A stretch of DNA of 64,000 bases from contig PAPN01000007.1 of the NCBI GenBank assembly GCA_002708925.1, positions 130,885 through 194,884 of the forward strand. The letters are read 5' to 3'. Under the pieces are notes generated by a model that saw nothing but the letters and a program-made list of their open reading frames with translations, made no database searches and was not told where the DNA came from. Positions 62,259-64,000 of this stretch are shown piece after piece; positions within the stretch are counted from its first letter, which is position 1, and each line of letters begins with the position of its first letter. The DNA comes from Paracoccaceae bacterium. Lineage in GTDB: Bacteria > Pseudomonadota > Alphaproteobacteria > Rhodobacterales > Rhodobacteraceae. The translations under genes and the position numbers were made by a program.

Positions 62259-63121
62259 GGCTGGCCGGAATGCGCCCAGTCCCAGTATAGCGCGCGCGCC
62301 CGTTTGGTGATGGGGCCGAGCGCGTATGTGGTTTCGTCGAAGGCAGTCACCGGGGTTACCTTGTTCATGTTGCCGGACAGGAACACCTCGTCCGCACTGT
62401 GAAAATCATCAAAGCTTAGCACGCATTCGTGGACGGCGATCCCATCCGCCCGCAGGTTTTTGATGTGCCGCGCGCGGGTGATCCCGGCCAGGAAAGTGCC
62501 GTTGGCGATGGGGGTAAAGACCTCGCCATCCTTGACCATAAAGGCATTCGCGGTGGCGCTTTCGGCGACATTGCCCATCGCATCCGCGACCAGCGCATTG
62601 CCAAAGCCCTTGGCCCGCGCTTCGGCCACCATGCGGGCGTTATTGGGGTAAAGGCAGCCGGCCTTGGCATTGCACACCGCGTCCTCCATCACCGGGCGGC
62701 GGAACCGGGTGCGGGTCAGGGTGGTGCTGGCCTCGGGGGCGGCCATGGGGATTGCTTCGAGCGAGATGGCAAAGCCGGTGGCGTCCGGTTTGGGCGCAAT
62801 GGCCGAGGCATCGCCCTCGATCGCCCAGTACATCGGACGAATATAGACGGCCTCGCCCTTGGTAAAGCCGCGCAGGCCGTCATGCACCATTGCAACCATG
62901 TCTTCGGTTGTAACCGTCGGGGTCATCATCAGCGCCTCGGCCGAGCGGTTCACACGGGCGCAATGGGCCTCCAGATCCGGGGTCAGCCCGTCAAAGAACC
63001 GCGCGCCGTCAAACACGTTGCTGCCCAGCCATGCCCCATGATCGGCGGCGTTCATCACCGGCAGATCGCCCTGATGCCAGGTGCCTTTGAAATAGGTGCG
63101 GATGTTATTGCTGAGTGCCAT
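62255..63121 (-). CDS. ilvE: branched-chain amino acid aminotransferase
   Basis: A 288-residue class IV PLP aminotransferase. The lysine lies in VCNAKAGCLYPNNARMVAEA, and ESATANAFMVKDGEVFTP is the class IV signature. It lacks the long extension of eukaryotic-type enzymes. It makes leucine, isoleucine and valine from keto acids, or starts their breakdown. An AAAGGAG SD precedes ATG 63121. The last step of pabC in the window is a related fold, but this one has the branched-chain pattern. Confidence 0.83.
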   Translation of the reverse strand: MALSNNIRTYFKGTWHQGDLPVMNAADHGAWLGSNVFDGARFFDGLTPDLEAHCARVNRSAEALMMTPTVTTEDMVAMVHDGLRGFTKGEAVYIRPMYWAIEGDASAIAPKPDATGFAISLEAIPMAAPEASTTLTRTRFRRPVMEDAVCNAKAGCLYPNNARMVAEARAKGFGNALVADAMGNVAESATANAFMVKDGEVFTPIANGTFLAGITRARHIKNLRADGIAVHECVLSFDDFHSADEVFLSGNMNKVTPVTAFDETTYALGPITKRARALYWDWAHSGQP

Positions 63122-63387
63122 TGTCGTGCTCCTTTGGGCGCAGGCTACGGGCGGGGCTGGCCAGGGTCGATACCGTAGTTTGACGGGGTTCTTGACCCAA
63201 GGAATGCCATCGCGAATGCCAAGCCCTACTTAGACCAAAGAGAGTTTTCATACGGCGATTTGTTTTGCTGCTGTCCGTCTGCGTGTCCGGGGACGGGCGG
63301 CACCACGGTGTATCACACGCGCCCGCTGCTGGTCGATCAGGGAGAGCCGTGAATGGTACGGCACCTATGCTGACTAGGCACCAGAGG
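63122..63387. other. intergenic region, possible relic of a small lipoprotein gene
   Basis: About 300 bases separate ilvE and trpS. On the plus strand from 63253, one frame reads RRFVLLLSVCVS, a signal-like start with ATA where ATG would be. The next frame continues GTGGTTVYHTRPLLVDQGEP and stops near 63352. A single shift would join them. It may be a decayed small lipoprotein gene or chance. Confidence 0.3.
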
Positions 63388-63416
63388 GCGCCCCGCATTC
63401 CACGAACGCGGGGCGC
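63388..63416 (-). terminator. hairpin after trpS
   Basis: GCGCCCCGC (63388-63396) and GCGGGGCGC (63408-63416) form a perfect 9-bp stem just past the trpS stop. No T run follows, so termination may need help. Confidence 0.5.
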
Positions 63417-63422
63417 AATTGT

Positions 63423-64000
63423 TTAGCTGCGGATCATGCCAACGATGTCATAGGTCTGCGCCAGGATCGGGGCGGCGATCTGGCGGGCGCGCTCGGCCCC
63501 GCGTCCCAGGATGCGGTCAATCTCGGCCGGATCCTGCATCAGGCGCTGCATTTCGCCCGAGATCGGAGCCAGTTTATCAACCGCCAGCTCAGCCAGCATC
63601 GGCTTGAATTCCGAGAACTGCTTGCCCCCCACATCGGCCAACACCTGATCGACGCTCTGATCGGCCAGGGCGGCGTAGATGTTCACCAGGTTGCGCGCGT
63701 CGGGGCGGTCCTCCAGGCCTTTGGCCTCGGAGGGCAGGGCCTCGGGGTCGGTCTTGGCCTTACGGATCTTTTTCGCGATCGCGTCGGCGTCATCGGTCAT
63801 GTTGATCCGGCTGGCATCCGAAGGATCGGATTTCGACATCTTCTTTGTCCCGTCGCGCAGAGACATCACACGGGTGGCCGCGCCCTCGATCACGGGGTCG
63901 GGGATGGGGAAGAAATCGGTTTTGTAATCGTGGTTGAACTTGGTCGCGATGTCGCGGGTCAGTTCCACGTGCTGTTTCTGATCCTCGCCCACCGGAACCT
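63423..64000 (-). CDS. trpS: tryptophanyl-tRNA synthetase (partial, C-terminal part)
   Basis: The visible 192 residues are the C-terminal part; the start lies beyond the right edge. [18 protein letters not shown] and KKMSKSD (the KMSKS loop for ATP) identify TrpRS, followed by the helical C-terminal domain ending in [12 protein letters not shown]. It charges tRNA-Trp. The upstream neighbour cannot be seen. Confidence 0.92.
   Translation of the reverse strand, partial: VPVGEDQKQHVELTRDIATKFNHDYKTDFFPIPDPVIEGAATRVMSLRDGTKKMSKSDPSDASRINMTDDADAIAKKIRKAKTDPEALPSEAKGLEDRPDARNLVNIYAALADQSVDQVLADVGGKQFSEFKPMLAELAVDKLAPISGEMQRLMQDPAEIDRILGRGAERARQIAAPILAQTYDIVGMIRS

Overview
The window reads as a chromosomal segment of a marine Roseobacter-group alphaproteobacterium (Rhodobacterales). 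Pointers are the high GC content, a gcrA-type cell-cycle regulator, families I associate with this order (DUF6455, DUF1467, DUF1523, a DUF6638-like protein), TTG/GTG starts after strong Shine-Dalgarno (SD) sequences, and the hairpin + GAGTATTTTT terminators common in this group. I see no rRNA, tRNA, CRISPR array, phage or insertion sequence. Most of the window is ordinary core gene content with a few accessory islands.

Layout. 1-12.2 kb: a partial HemJ/CopD-like membrane gene, glycolate oxidase glcDEF, a secreted trypsin-like protease, an Hsp20 gene with a heat-shock-type promoter and a possible ROSE-like thermometer, a PLP aminotransferase, a single-domain globin, succinate-semialdehyde dehydrogenase, a P1/DmpA peptidase divergent from creatinase, and an unknown secreted protein. 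12.35-19.8 kb: the most interesting region, a seven-gene co-directional cluster of unknown function. It holds a long coiled-coil protein, a 375-residue orphan, a large classic-clade AAA ATPase, a lower-GC membrane/coiled-coil intruder, a 458-residue DUF6638-like protein and two membrane proteins (one DUF1523). A perfect 11+11 bp inverted repeat lies just upstream, one intrinsic terminator lies inside, and another closes the cluster. 20-26 kb: a YbjN-like protein, proC, csaA, a hydroxyacid dehydrogenase, a FabH-like synthase, tdk behind a strongly structured non-coding leader, then a small helix-turn-helix protein and a LuxR-type regulator with no luxI in view. 26.7-34 kb: carB, pabB/pabC, aspS. 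34-44.8 kb: a DUF1800/DUF1501 pair, acetyltransferase, response regulator, methylmalonyl-CoA epimerase, DUF1467, EI24, nitroreductase, histone-deacetylase-like amidohydrolase, M48 lipoprotein, an Impact/YigZ-type protein, three tandem DUF6455 genes and a DUF4405 membrane protein. 44.85-45.77 kb: a long imperfect hairpin and a low-GC orphan gene, probably acquired. 45.8-64 kb: rimO, AsmA-like, a transglycosylase lipoprotein, argF-argD (preceded by a possible Arg-rich leader peptide), an ABC-2 permease, gcrA, a PiT phosphate transporter with a Pho-box-like repeat and an SD-masking leader, a Nudix hydrolase, hrpB, meaB, rpmB, a copper-chaperone pair, sirtuin, LMW phosphatase, ilvE-like aminotransferase and the 3' part of trpS.

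Together the known genes cover glycolate oxidation, creatine and GABA-type nitrogen use, propionate metabolism (epimerase and MeaB), arginine and proline synthesis, folate precursor synthesis and translation. All start choices, families and regulatory sites come from reading the sequence only. No searches or folding programs were run.
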